A stretch of 64,000 nucleotides of DNA from Phenylobacterium sp. (GCF_004297125.1 NZ_SCVD01000030.1:1-64000), one strand, 5' to 3'. Positions 52,017-61,162 are shown, counted from the first letter of the stretch. Translations and numbers: made by a program. Notes: generated by a model from the letters alone, not told the origin.

Positions 52017-52804
52017 TCACGCTCTACGAACATCCGCTCTCGCCCTACGCCCAGAAGGTGAAGATCGCGCTCCGCGAAAAGGGCCTGGCGTTCGAGCTGC
52101 AGCAACCGGGCGGCCTGGGCGCGGGCGGGGCGGCCGGCGACTTCGTGACAGCCAGCCCGCGCGCCGAGGTGCCGGCGCTGGTCGACGGCGACGTCCGGAT
52201 CTTCGATTCCACGATCATCCTGGAGTATCTGGACGACGCCTATCCCGAGCCGGCCATGCGTCCGGCCGGCGCCGCCGAACGGGCGCGGGTGCGGATGCTG
52301 GAAGAGGTGATGGACACCCATTTCGAGGCCATCAACTGGGGGCTCTCGGAAGTCCGCTGGTTCGGCCGGGCCAAGGGCGAGCAGGCCGAGGCGCTGACGG
52401 CGGCGGCCCGCAGGCAGACCGACGGGTTCTACGCCTGGCTGGAGGGGCAGCTGGGCGGGCGCGAGTGGTTCAACGGCGAGGCCTTCGGCTGGGGCGACCT
52501 CAGCGTGGTTCCCTACCTCAACGGCTCGGCCGGCCACGGGCATCCGCCGCCCCCGGCCTCGAAGCTGGCCGCGTGGCTGGCGCGGGCCAATGCGCGGCCC
52601 TCGGTGGCCAAGGCCACGGAGGAGGCGATGGCCTCGGCGCGCGCCTCCGCCATGCCCAACGTCGCCGAGCTTGTGGAGAAGGGTCTGTTCAAGCGCGAGT
52701 ACCGCGACCACCGGCTCGAATGGATGATCAAGTCCGGCGGGGTGGAGGTGGTCCTGAAGGGCCTGGAGCGCGACAACATCCGCTTCGCGCCGTCGTTCGG
52801 GTAG
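52013..52804 (+). CDS. glutathione S-transferase family protein
   Basis: 263 aa. YEHPLSPYAQKVKIALREKG near 5-24 with Ser/Tyr at the catalytic loop, ASPRAEVPALVDG, DSTIILEYLDDAYPE, and helical domain WGDLSVVPYLNG. It is longer than usual at the C-terminus (KREYRDHRLEWMIKSGG). Coupled to the preceding GST by a 4-bp overlap, so the pair probably acts in one pathway, conjugating or removing glutathione from an aromatic substrate. Confidence 0.9.
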   Translation: MITLYEHPLSPYAQKVKIALREKGLAFELQQPGGLGAGGAAGDFVTASPRAEVPALVDGDVRIFDSTIILEYLDDAYPEPAMRPAGAAERARVRMLEEVMDTHFEAINWGLSEVRWFGRAKGEQAEALTAAARRQTDGFYAWLEGQLGGREWFNGEAFGWGDLSVVPYLNGSAGHGHPPPPASKLAAWLARANARPSVAKATEEAMASARASAMPNVAELVEKGLFKREYRDHRLEWMIKSGGVEVVLKGLERDNIRFAPSFG

Positions 52805-52906
52805 GCGGCTCGGGCGAACCACCCGCCGTCTTGACGTGGCGTCCCCGTTGCAGGTCCGCGCGGTTGGCATAGGCTTGCCCCAACAACGAAAACCGGGAGG
52901 ACGGGC

Positions 52907-54751
52907 ATGAGCCCCGCCGACGATCTGGGCGCCGTCGCCGCGCCGCCGCCGTTCAAGGCCCTTCCCCAGAAGGCGCCGGACGTCTCGATCGAGAAGACAG
53001 CGAACGGGACCTACTACGTCCGCTCGAACCATCCGCCCGCCCAGGGGCCGCGCTCGATCGCCCACCTGCTGGCCGAGAAGGCGGCGGCGCATCCCGACCG
53101 GCCCTACATCCTGCAGCGCGCGCCGGGGCACGGGCCCTGGGCCGGGGTCACCTACGGCGAGGCCAAGCGGGCGGCCGACGGGATCGCCCAGTGGCTGCTG
53201 GACCGCGGTCTGACGGGCGCAGACAGCGTCATGGTGCTGTCGGCGAACTCGGTGGAGCACGCCCTGGTCATGCTGGGCTGCTACACGGCGGGGGTTCCGA
53301 TCGCCCCGATCAGCCCGGCCTACAGCCTGATCTCCAGCGACCACGCCAAGCTGAAGCACTGCTTCGCGACGGTGAAGCCGCGGGTGGTCTTCGCCCAGAA
53401 CAGCGAGATGTTCGCCCGCGCCTTCGAGACGCTGAGGGCTCTGGACCCGAGCCTGACGTTCGTGACCGTGGACGGCGGAAACGGGACCGTCGCGCTCTCG
53501 GCGCTGACTGCGACCGAACCGACGCCGGCCGTCGAGGCGGCGCGCGGGGCGCTGACCCATTCGACGGTGGCCAAGTACCTGTTCACCTCGGGCTCCACCG
53601 GGATGCCGAAGGGGGTGCCGCAGACGCACGGGATGTTCGCGGGCGTCATCGCCGGCATGGAGGGTATCCGTGACGAGCCGGCCGACCCGGACCTGATCCC
53701 GCAGGGGCTGGAGTGGATGCCCTGGAGCCACATCTCGGCGGGCAACATCGGCTTCAACGGCGCGATGTGGGCCGGCGCGACCCTGCACCTGGACGAGGGC
53801 AAGCCGATCCCCGGCATGTTCGAGACCACGATCAAGAACCTCTACGAGATCTCGCCGATGGCGTTCGGCTCGGCGCCGGTGGCGTTCGGGATGCTGGTCG
53901 AGGCGATGGAGCGTGACCCGGTCCTGCGGAAGAGCTTCTTCAGGAACCTGCGCAGCGCGGGCTATGGCGGCGCGACCCTGTCGCACGACGTCTCGCAGCG
54001 TCTGCAGGCCCTGGCCATCGCGGAGACCGGCTACCGCATCCCGCTGACCACCATGTACGGGGCGACCGAGACCCAGGGGATCACCGTCGTGCATTGGATC
54101 ACCGAGCTGGTGGGCCTGATCGGCCTGCCCCTGCCGGGGATCACCCTGAAGCTCGTGCCAAACGGGACCAAGCTGGAGGTCCGGGTGAAGGGGCCGACGG
54201 TGACCACCGGCTACCACAACGATCCGGAGAAGACGGCCGCGGCCTTCGACGAGGAGGGCTTCTACAAGCTGGGCGACGCCTGCCGGTTCCTGGACCCCGA
54301 GCGGCCGGAACTGGGGCTGGTGTTCGACGGCCGGGTGACCGAGGACTTCAAGCTTGATTCAGGCACATGGGTCTCGGTCGGCACCCTGCGGCCGGACGTG
54401 GTGGCCGCCTGCACGCCCTATGCCTTCGACATGGTGATCGCCGGCCAGGACAAGCCGTTCGCCGGCGCCCTGATCTGGCCGTCGCCGGCCGCGCTGCCGA
54501 GCCTGGGCGACAACCCCGTCGAGAAGCTGAAGGACGTGCTGAAAGAGCGGATCGGCGAGTTCAACCGCACGTCGGGCGGATCGTCGCGGCGGATCGGCCG
54601 GTTCATCGTCATGCTGGAGCCGCCGTCGATCGACGCCGGCGAGATCACCGACAAGGGCTATGTGAACCAGCGCGCCACGCTGGAGCGGCGCCATGCCCTG
54701 GTGGAGGCGCTCTACGCCAATCCGCCGGGCGAGGGCGTGGTGGTGGTCTAG
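52907..54751 (+). CDS. feruloyl-CoA synthase-like acyl-CoA ligase
   Basis: 614 aa ANL-superfamily ligase. AMP-binding core YLFTSGSTGMPKGVPQTHG near 223-241, MYGATETQG, GYHNDPEKTAAAFDEEGFYKLGDAC, and the feruloyl-CoA synthase-like DFKLDSGTWVSVGTLRPDVV near 480-499. Would activate ferulate or another hydroxycinnamate with ATP and CoA. It starts 102 bp after the GST pair with GGGAGGACGGGC upstream and is directly abutted by a third GST and a crotonase. Confidence 0.88.
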   Translation: MSPADDLGAVAAPPPFKALPQKAPDVSIEKTANGTYYVRSNHPPAQGPRSIAHLLAEKAAAHPDRPYILQRAPGHGPWAGVTYGEAKRAADGIAQWLLDRGLTGADSVMVLSANSVEHALVMLGCYTAGVPIAPISPAYSLISSDHAKLKHCFATVKPRVVFAQNSEMFARAFETLRALDPSLTFVTVDGGNGTVALSALTATEPTPAVEAARGALTHSTVAKYLFTSGSTGMPKGVPQTHGMFAGVIAGMEGIRDEPADPDLIPQGLEWMPWSHISAGNIGFNGAMWAGATLHLDEGKPIPGMFETTIKNLYEISPMAFGSAPVAFGMLVEAMERDPVLRKSFFRNLRSAGYGGATLSHDVSQRLQALAIAETGYRIPLTTMYGATETQGITVVHWITELVGLIGLPLPGITLKLVPNGTKLEVRVKGPTVTTGYHNDPEKTAAAFDEEGFYKLGDACRFLDPERPELGLVFDGRVTEDFKLDSGTWVSVGTLRPDVVAACTPYAFDMVIAGQDKPFAGALIWPSPAALPSLGDNPVEKLKDVLKERIGEFNRTSGGSSRRIGRFIVMLEPPSIDAGEITDKGYVNQRATLERRHALVEALYANPPGEGVVVV

Positions 54752-55663
54752 ATGACGGGGCCCGAGATCATCCTCCACCACTACGACACCTCTCCGTTCT
54801 CGGAGAAGGTGCGGCTGATGCTGGGGATCAAGGGGCTAACGTGGCGCTCGGTGATCCAGCCGGTGATCATGCCCAAGCCCGACCTGGTTCCGCTGACCGG
54901 CGGCTACCGGCGCATCCCGGTGATGCAGATCGGCGCGGACGTCTATTGCGACACCCAGGTGATCCTCGCCGAGATCGAGCGGCGGCATCCCAAGCCCAAG
55001 GTCGTCACCGGCGCGGACTGGGCGGTGAATCTCTGGGCCGACCGGCTGTGGTTCCAGGCCAGCGTTGCGGTGATCTTCGCCGAGATGGGCGACCGCGTGC
55101 CCAAGGAATTCATCGCCGACCGGGAGAAGCTGTCGGGCCGGCCGTTCGACGTCTCGGCCATGAAGGCCGCCGCGCCGTTCATGCGCGCCCAGTGGCGGGC
55201 CTATGTGGCGTGGGTCGAGGACGGGCTGGAGGGCGACTTCCTGGGCGGGGCCAAGCCGTCTCTGGCCGACGTGGCGGCCTGGATGAACGTCTGGTGGCTG
55301 AGCGCGGCCGCGCCGACCATCGCCGACGACCTGATGTCCGGCCTGCCGCGCGTCCAGGCCTGGCGCGACCGCCTGCGGGCCATCGGCCATGGCGAGCGGC
55401 GGGAGATGAAGCCGGCCGAGGCCCTGCAGGCGGCCACCGCCACCGCGCCGGCCGACGAGGGCGTCTGCGACCCGGGCGATCCGTCCGGCCTTAAGAAGGG
55501 CGATCCGGTGGTGGTCCAGGCCGACGACTATGGCCGCGACCCGGTGGAGGGGGTGCTGATACACCTCGGTCATGACCGCGTGACCCTGGCCCGCGAGTGC
55601 GGCGAGCTGGACGTGGTGCATGTGCATTTTCCGCGCGCAGGCTATGTGATCGCGCGCCGCTAG
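54752..55663 (+). CDS. glutathione S-transferase with C-terminal beta-rich extension
   Basis: 303 aa. GST fold at 1-215 (YDTSPFSEKVRLMLGIKG, YRRIPVMQIG, YCDTQVILAEIE). Residues about 240-303 add a small beta-rich domain (LKKGDPVVVQADDYGRDP, GVLIHLGHDRVTLARE) not part of normal GSTs. ATG follows the ligase stop with no gap, so the two are translationally close. May handle the CoA-ligase product or an ether intermediate. Confidence 0.88.
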   Translation: MTGPEIILHHYDTSPFSEKVRLMLGIKGLTWRSVIQPVIMPKPDLVPLTGGYRRIPVMQIGADVYCDTQVILAEIERRHPKPKVVTGADWAVNLWADRLWFQASVAVIFAEMGDRVPKEFIADREKLSGRPFDVSAMKAAAPFMRAQWRAYVAWVEDGLEGDFLGGAKPSLADVAAWMNVWWLSAAAPTIADDLMSGLPRVQAWRDRLRAIGHGERREMKPAEALQAATATAPADEGVCDPGDPSGLKKGDPVVVQADDYGRDPVEGVLIHLGHDRVTLARECGELDVVHVHFPRAGYVIARR

Positions 55664-55673
55664 GAGAGACTCG

Positions 55674-56531
55674 ATGAACGACCGCGTGAGCGTGGACATC
55701 CAGGACGGCGTCGCCGACGTCCGCCTGATCCGCACCGACAAGATGAACGCCCTCGACAACGCCATGTTCGAGGCCCTGATCCAGACGGGCGAGCGGCTGA
55801 AGGGCGAGCCTGGCCTGCGGGCGGTGGTGATGTCGGGCGAGGGCCGGGCGTTTTGCGCCGGCCTGGACATGGGCAACTTCCAACAGATGGCCTCGGGCGA
55901 GCGCGAGGGTGGCAAGGGCACGGCCGGGCCGCTGCTGACGCCCAAGCGCACACCGGGCGGCTCGAACCGGGCGCAGCACGCGGTGATGGTCTGGCGCGAG
56001 ATCCCCGTGCCGGTGATCGCCGCGGTGCATGGCGTGGCGTTCGGCGGCGGCTTCCAGCTGGCCCTTGCGCCCGACATGCGGTTCGTCGCCTCCGACACCC
56101 GGATGTCGGTGATGGAGATCAAGTGGGGCCTGGTGCCCGACATGGCCGGCATGGTGCTGATGCGCGGCCTGGTGCGCGACGACGTGGCCCGCGACCTGAC
56201 CTTCTCGGGCCGGATCTTCACGGGGGAGGAGGCGCTGGCCATGGGCCTGGCCACCCGCGTCTCGGAGCATCCGCTGGCCGAGGCGCTGGCCTTCGCCAGG
56301 GACGTGGCGGGGCGCAACCCGCACGCGATCCGCGCCGCCAAGCGGCTCCTCAACCTGGCGGCCGAAGGCGACCAGCACGAGGTGTTGCTCGAGGAAAGCC
56401 GCGAGCAAGCGGCGCTGATCGGCTCGGCCAACCAGATAGAGGCCGTGATGGCCAATATGGAGAAGCGGGCGCCGAACTTCGCCGAGGCCGAGGTCGAGAC
56501 CCCGGAGCCGGTTCCGTTCGGCGCAGCTTAG
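55674..56531 (+). CDS. enoyl-CoA hydratase/isomerase family protein
   Basis: 285 aa crotonase. KMNALDNAMFEAL near 24, FCAGLDMGNF, VHGVAFGGGFQLALAPDMRF and MEIKWGLVPDMAGMVLMRGL with Glu and Asp in the isomerase-like position. Last gene of the ligase-GST-crotonase unit. It does not show the vanillin-forming feruloyl-CoA hydratase/lyase signature I would expect, so its role in a ferulate route is open. Confidence 0.87.
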   Translation: MNDRVSVDIQDGVADVRLIRTDKMNALDNAMFEALIQTGERLKGEPGLRAVVMSGEGRAFCAGLDMGNFQQMASGEREGGKGTAGPLLTPKRTPGGSNRAQHAVMVWREIPVPVIAAVHGVAFGGGFQLALAPDMRFVASDTRMSVMEIKWGLVPDMAGMVLMRGLVRDDVARDLTFSGRIFTGEEALAMGLATRVSEHPLAEALAFARDVAGRNPHAIRAAKRLLNLAAEGDQHEVLLEESREQAALIGSANQIEAVMANMEKRAPNFAEAEVETPEPVPFGAA

Positions 56532-56537
56532 GTCGGC

Positions 56538-56816
56538 TTAGCGCGAGGCCAGCTTGATGCCGGCGACGGAGGCCAGGGCCGGATCGTTGGCGCGGGCCAC
56601 GGCGTCGGCCACGGCGTGCTTGTAGCAGGACGCGTACATTTCGCGCGGGAAGGACGCGCCGACAACGGCCTGCATGCAGACCTTCTTGGCCGCCTTGGTG
56701 ATGTCCACGTGCAGCTGCTCGGTCGACTTGCCGGCGACCGCGACGCGCATCGATTGGGCGCTGGCGGGGGCGGCGACGAGGGCGGCGACGGCCGCGAGGG
56801 TCAGAATACGGATCAT
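56538..56816 (-). CDS. UrcA-like exported small protein
   Basis: 92 aa. Signal peptide (RILTLAAVAALVAAPASAQ), then the UrcA-like pattern RVAVAGKSTEQLHVDITKAAKKVC with two Cys (KKVCMQAV, YASCYKHAV) spaced as in the family. Function of the family is unknown. ATG 56816 follows a purine-rich leader. A perfect 19-bp palindrome lies 138 bp upstream. Confidence 0.72.
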   Translation of the reverse strand: MIRILTLAAVAALVAAPASAQSMRVAVAGKSTEQLHVDITKAAKKVCMQAVVGASFPREMYASCYKHAVADAVARANDPALASVAGIKLASR

Positions 56817-56953
56817 GGCGTTTGTTTCCGGGATCAGGGTTGAACCAACCCCTTTCCGGCGTTCCTCTCGACGGGCGTGGAGACTGGCGCTCCCGGTATC
56901 TCGTCCGTCGATGCGCCATGATTCCGCCCTCCTTCCCCTGACGCAAGCGTTAA

Positions 56954-56972
56954 GTTGCTGCGCCGCAGCAAC
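56954..56972. repeat. perfect inverted repeat (TGC-rich)
   Basis: GTTGCTGCG-C-CGCAGCAAC, two 9-bp arms around one base, in the gap between the SDR end (57079) and the UrcA-like start (56816). The rest of the 262-bp gap shows no gene. It could be an operator or a strong hairpin near the SDR 3' end. Confidence 0.45.
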
Positions 56973-57078
56973 AATGGTGCAATGCAAAGAGATCGACGGT
57001 AAGTTATCGCCGTTCGCTCTCGGGACGCCCTTAAATTAGGCGCCTTTCCATGGCCAAGGTTGCGACGCCCTGTCGCGC

Positions 57079-57822
57079 CTAGCCGCGCCCCACGTACGGC
57101 ATCTGAGTCGCCATCACGGTCATGAACTGGACGTTGGCCGACAGCGGTAGGCCGGCCATGTAGAGAACCGCGTCGGCGACGGCCTGGACGTCCATCGTGG
57201 GCTCGACCTTCACCGAACCGTCGGGCTGAGGCACACCCTTGGCCATGGCCCGGGTCATGTCGGTGGCGGCGTTGCCGATGTCGATCTGCCCGCAGGCGAT
57301 GTCGTAGGCGCGCCCGTCAAGGGAGGTGGAGCGGGTCAGGCCGGTGATGGCGTGCTTGGTGGCCGTGTAGGCGATCGACCGCGGTCGCGGCGCATGGGCT
57401 GAGATCGAGCCGTTGTTGATGATCCGGCCGCCGCGCGGGTCCTGGTCCTTCATCAAGCGGAACGCTGCGCGCGTACAGAGGAAGGCGCCCGTCAGGTTCA
57501 CGTCGACGACCCGGCGCCAATGCTCGATGGCGTGGTCCTCGATGGGGGTGGGCGGCGCGCCGGTCCCGGCGTTGTTGAACAGCAGGTCGAGGCGGCCGAA
57601 TCGCGCCTTCGTCGCCTCGAACAAGGCGTCGACGCTGCTGGGGTCCGCCACGTCGGACGGCTGGACCAACGTCGAGTCCGCATCCACCAGGGCGGCTGTT
57701 TCTTCGAGGACATTCGTCCGGCGTCCGGCGAGTGTAACGCTCCAGCCGGACCGAACGAGCGCCAAGGAAACCGCCCGCCCGATTCCGCTGCCCGCACCCG
57801 TGACGATGGCGACCTTTGCCAT
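57079..57822 (-). CDS. short-chain dehydrogenase/reductase
   Basis: 247 aa. IVTGAGSGIGRAVSLALVRSG near 5-25, FNNAGTG, NNGSISAHAPRPRSIAYTATKHAITGL with Ser/Tyr/Lys. The C-terminal region (VADAVLYMAGLPLSANVQF) resembles the SDRs of unknown substrate common in proteobacteria. Divergent from the second TonB receptor by 63 bp. Confidence 0.9.
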   Translation of the reverse strand: MAKVAIVTGAGSGIGRAVSLALVRSGWSVTLAGRRTNVLEETAALVDADSTLVQPSDVADPSSVDALFEATKARFGRLDLLFNNAGTGAPPTPIEDHAIEHWRRVVDVNLTGAFLCTRAAFRLMKDQDPRGGRIINNGSISAHAPRPRSIAYTATKHAITGLTRSTSLDGRAYDIACGQIDIGNAATDMTRAMAKGVPQPDGSVKVEPTMDVQAVADAVLYMAGLPLSANVQFMTVMATQMPYVGRG

Positions 57823-57885
57823 TGCGCTCTCCCTCTCGCCTGATTAGCCCTCGCGGCGCCCGCCGTACCAGCCTTACGAGTCATC

Positions 57886-59892
57886 ATGCCCGATTTGCCG
57901 CCCCCTCCGGCCCCGGAAGTCGAGATCGTGGTCGTCCACCCGCCGCGGCTGGCGCCGCTGGGCGGGGAGGCGGCGTTCAGCGCGATGCAGATCGGCCCCG
58001 AGGTCCTGAAGGGCGAGCCGCGCCTGGACGAGGCCCTGAAGAGCGCGCCGGGCGTGTCGCTGTTCCGCCGCACGGGCTCGGGCGCGGCCAATCCAACGAC
58101 GCAGGGGCTGTCGCTCAGGGCCATCGCGCCGTCGGGGGCGGGCCGGGCGCTGGTGACCCTGGACGGCGCGCCACAGAACGATCCCTTCGGCGGCTGGGTG
58201 ATCTGGAGCGGCCTGCCGTCCGAGGGCATCGAGAGCGCCACGGTGGTGCGCGGCGCGGGCGCGGGACCCTACGGCGCCGGCGCCCTGACCGGCGTGGTGG
58301 CCCTGCAGGAGCGGGCGACGCCCGACGGCGTGGCGGCGACCGAGGTCTCGGCCGGCGGGCGGGGCAGCTATCGGGCGGCCGTGGCCGCGGGTGCGCCCGG
58401 CGTGCTGCTGACCGCCGCGGGGTCGCGGACCGACGGCTACTATGCGGTGCGGGGCCCGAGGCGCGGCGCGGCGGACACGCGGCTCAGGCTGGACGACGCC
58501 TCGGTGGCGCTCAGGCTCCAGCGCCAGTTGGGCGACGTGCAGGCGGCGGTCCGGGTCTCGGCCTTCCAGGTGAACCAGCAGGCGGGCCTAGTGGGCGCGC
58601 GCTCCAACACCACGGGAATGTCGGCGGCGGTGACCCTGGCGCAACCCGCGGCCGAGGGCGTGGGCGGCTGGCGGCTGCAGGGCTGGGTGCGTAGGAGCGA
58701 CCTGGAGAACAGCTCGGTCGCCGTGGCGGCGGGCCGGGCCGCGACCACCCCAGCCAACGACCAGTACAACACGCCCGCCACGGGCTACGGCCTGAACGCG
58801 GCCTGGCAGGGCCGGCAGGGGCCGGTGGCCTGGGAGGTCGGCGCCGACATCCGCCTGACCGACGGGACCGAGCACGAGCGCTTCCGGTTCATGAACGGCG
58901 CCTTCACCCGCGACCGCGAGGCCGGAGGCAAGACCCTGGTGGCCGGCGCCTATGTGGAGGCCGCCCTGGACCAGGGCCCGTGGCTGCTGACCGGCGGCGT
59001 GCGGCTGGACCGCAGCCGCGCCTACGACGCGGTGCGCATCGAGCGCGACACGACCACCGGCGCGATCACCCTCGACCAGCCTTCGCCCAACCGCTCGGAC
59101 ACCACGCCGACGGGCCGGGTGGGGGTGCGCTACGCCCTGAACGAGGCGGTCTACCTGCGGGCGGCGGCCTATGCCGGCTTCCGCGCGCCGACCCTGAACG
59201 AGCTGCACCGGCCGTTCCGGGTGGGCAACGACATCACCGAGGCCAACCCGACCCTGAAGCCCGAGACGCTGCAGGGCGCCGAAGTGGGCCTCGGCGGCGA
59301 CAACGGCTTCGCGCGCTGGTCGGCGGGGGTGTTCTACAACCTGCTGAAGGACCCGATCACCAACGTCACCATCGGCGTGGGACCGGGGACGTTCCCGGTG
59401 GCAGGCTTCGTGCCCGCCGGCGGCACCCTGCGCCAGCGGCGGAACGCCGGCGAGATCGAGGCGTGGGGCTTCGAGGGCGAGGCGTCCGGCGACCTGGGCG
59501 CGGCGCTTAGCTGGCGCACGGCCATGGCCTACACCGACGCCGAGGTGGATGGCGGGACCGCGGTCGCCCAGCTCACGGGCCTCAGGCCCGCGCAGACGCC
59601 GAAGTGGACCGTCACCGGCGGCCTCGGCTACCGGCCGCTGGACGCGCTGCGGCTCTCCGCCGACGTGCGCTACGAGAGCGCCCGGTGGGAGGACGACCTG
59701 AACAGCCGCCGTCTGTCGGCCGGGGTGCAGGTGGACGCCCGCGCCGCCTGGAGCTTCGCCCCGAACGCCGAGGTCTATGTCGCCGCGGAGAACCTCTTCG
59801 ACGAGAACCTGGAGGTGGGCGAGACCGCGGACGGGGTGGAGAGCTATTCCGCGCCGCAGACGATCCGCGTGGGGTTCACCTACCGGCGATAG
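57886..59892 (+). CDS. TonB-dependent receptor, N-terminal signal not visible
   Basis: 668 aa. Plug features EVEIVVV, RLDEALKSAPGVSLFRR, PTTQGLSLRAIAPSGAGRALVTLDG and barrel ending RVGFTYRR. From ATG 57886 there is no signal peptide: the protein begins MPDLPPPPAPEVE. In-frame codons upstream (57844-57885) read LALAAPAVPALRVI, like the tail of a signal peptide, but are preceded by an in-frame TGA at 57841. So the 5' end may be lost or shifted, or the true start is unclear. No regulon operator nearby. Substrate unknown. Confidence 0.82.
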   Translation: MPDLPPPPAPEVEIVVVHPPRLAPLGGEAAFSAMQIGPEVLKGEPRLDEALKSAPGVSLFRRTGSGAANPTTQGLSLRAIAPSGAGRALVTLDGAPQNDPFGGWVIWSGLPSEGIESATVVRGAGAGPYGAGALTGVVALQERATPDGVAATEVSAGGRGSYRAAVAAGAPGVLLTAAGSRTDGYYAVRGPRRGAADTRLRLDDASVALRLQRQLGDVQAAVRVSAFQVNQQAGLVGARSNTTGMSAAVTLAQPAAEGVGGWRLQGWVRRSDLENSSVAVAAGRAATTPANDQYNTPATGYGLNAAWQGRQGPVAWEVGADIRLTDGTEHERFRFMNGAFTRDREAGGKTLVAGAYVEAALDQGPWLLTGGVRLDRSRAYDAVRIERDTTTGAITLDQPSPNRSDTTPTGRVGVRYALNEAVYLRAAAYAGFRAPTLNELHRPFRVGNDITEANPTLKPETLQGAEVGLGGDNGFARWSAGVFYNLLKDPITNVTIGVGPGTFPVAGFVPAGGTLRQRRNAGEIEAWGFEGEASGDLGAALSWRTAMAYTDAEVDGGTAVAQLTGLRPAQTPKWTVTGGLGYRPLDALRLSADVRYESARWEDDLNSRRLSAGVQVDARAAWSFAPNAEVYVAAENLFDENLEVGETADGVESYSAPQTIRVGFTYRR

Positions 59893-59933
59893 GCCGGCCG
59901 GGTTAGGGTGTCCGTCCGGACGCGGGGGCGGAG

Positions 59934-60350
59934 ATGAAACCGATCGACTTCGGCAAGGCGGCGCTGGCCGGCCTGTTGGCCCTGATCCTGAACCTGCTGG
60001 CGACGACCGCCGTCATCTTCGCGTGGGCGATGCTGGTCGAGCCGGGCAGGTCGCAGGACTACTACAACGCCCTGGCGCCCCGGATCGGGGCGATCACCGG
60101 GCCGGCCGGCGGCGTGCTGCTGCTGTTCGGGGCGGCCTATCTGCTGGGCCGGCGGCGGCCGGAGCGCAACGCCATCGCCTTCGCCGCGGCCATCTGGGTT
60201 GCTTACGCCCTGCTGGACCTGGCCAGCGGCCTGCCGATGATGGCCTTGAAGGACCTCGTCACCATGCGGTTCGCCCTGTCGCTGCTCGCCGCCCTGGCCG
60301 CCGCGTTGACGGGCGGGGCCCTGGCCGCACGGCGCAATCGCTCAAGTTAG
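59934..60350 (+). CDS. four-segment inner-membrane protein of unknown function
   Basis: 138 aa with four hydrophobic helices (LAGLLALILNLLATTAVIFAW, GGVLLLFGAAYLLG, AIAFAAAIWVAYALLDLASG, FALSLLAALAAALTGGALAA, given as landmarks). No recognised motif. It starts 42 bp after the TonB receptor and ends 4 bp into the convergent N-acetyltransferase gene. Confidence 0.72.
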   Translation: MKPIDFGKAALAGLLALILNLLATTAVIFAWAMLVEPGRSQDYYNALAPRIGAITGPAGGVLLLFGAAYLLGRRRPERNAIAFAAAIWVAYALLDLASGLPMMALKDLVTMRFALSLLAALAAALTGGALAARRNRSS

Positions 60351-61162
60351 GTCGGCTGCGGCGCGAACAGTTCGTCGTGCCGGGCGACGATCCGGGGCCA
60401 GGCTTCGGCGGCTGCCGGCAGGTCGAGCTCGAACTCGCGCCGCAACAGGGCCACGAATTCATCGGCCGTGTCGATCAGACTCTCGGTCTTGGCGGCGGGC
60501 GTGAGCCGGCGGAAGGCGCGGCCGCGCAGCAGGCGGATCTCGTCACCCATGTGGCGCTGAGCGATGGCGGTCATGACGAACACCGAGGCCGGCGAGGTCT
60601 GCAACTCGTGGCACTTGGCCGCCAGCAGGGCCGGGTCGGCGGGCGCGAGGGTGAAGTCGAAGTTCGGCGCCCCGCCGGCCGGATGGTTGGTGAGGCGCCA
60701 CCAATCGGGATCGACGCGGTCCAGCCGGTATTCGTAGCCGTCGGAGACGATGGGGCCTTCGCGAAGCGGGAAGGGGTCGCGCGACCCGTCGCCGAAACCC
60801 ACGTCAGCGACCCAGGGCTCGCCGTCGAGGTCGACCAGCAGGACCAGGTGGTTGCCGACGGCCTCGTCGCCCCGGACCGAGCGCATCACGCCCCCGGCCA
60901 GGCGGGTCACCTTGAAGCCGATGTCGTCCAGCACCGCGCCCAAGACGCCGTTCATCTCGTAGCACCAGCCTCCGCGCCGGCGGTGGACGATCTTGTCAAA
61001 GGCGGCGGCCGGGTCGGTGGTCAGCGGGCGGCCGAGCTGGACGTCCAGGTTCTCGTAGCTGATCGCGAAGGCGTGCGCGCGGTGCAGCGCCTTCAGCGTC
61101 GCGAGGTCGGGGCGGGCGACGCCGGTGAAGCCGACCCGGTCGAAATAGGCCTGGATGTCCAT
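60347..61162 (-). CDS. arylamine N-acetyltransferase
   Basis: 271 aa. Acetyl-CoA-dependent transfer to arylamines or related acceptors. Catalytic triad C67 (RRGGWCYEMNG), H105 (NHLVLLVD) and D120 (WVADVGFG) is intact. Also FAISYENLDV near the N-terminus. It fits the nearby aromatic-handling genes but could serve xenobiotic defence. Soluble cytoplasmic enzyme. Confidence 0.93.
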   Translation of the reverse strand: MDIQAYFDRVGFTGVARPDLATLKALHRAHAFAISYENLDVQLGRPLTTDPAAAFDKIVHRRRGGWCYEMNGVLGAVLDDIGFKVTRLAGGVMRSVRGDEAVGNHLVLLVDLDGEPWVADVGFGDGSRDPFPLREGPIVSDGYEYRLDRVDPDWWRLTNHPAGGAPNFDFTLAPADPALLAAKCHELQTSPASVFVMTAIAQRHMGDEIRLLRGRAFRRLTPAAKTESLIDTADEFVALLRREFELDLPAAAEAWPRIVARHDELFAPQPT

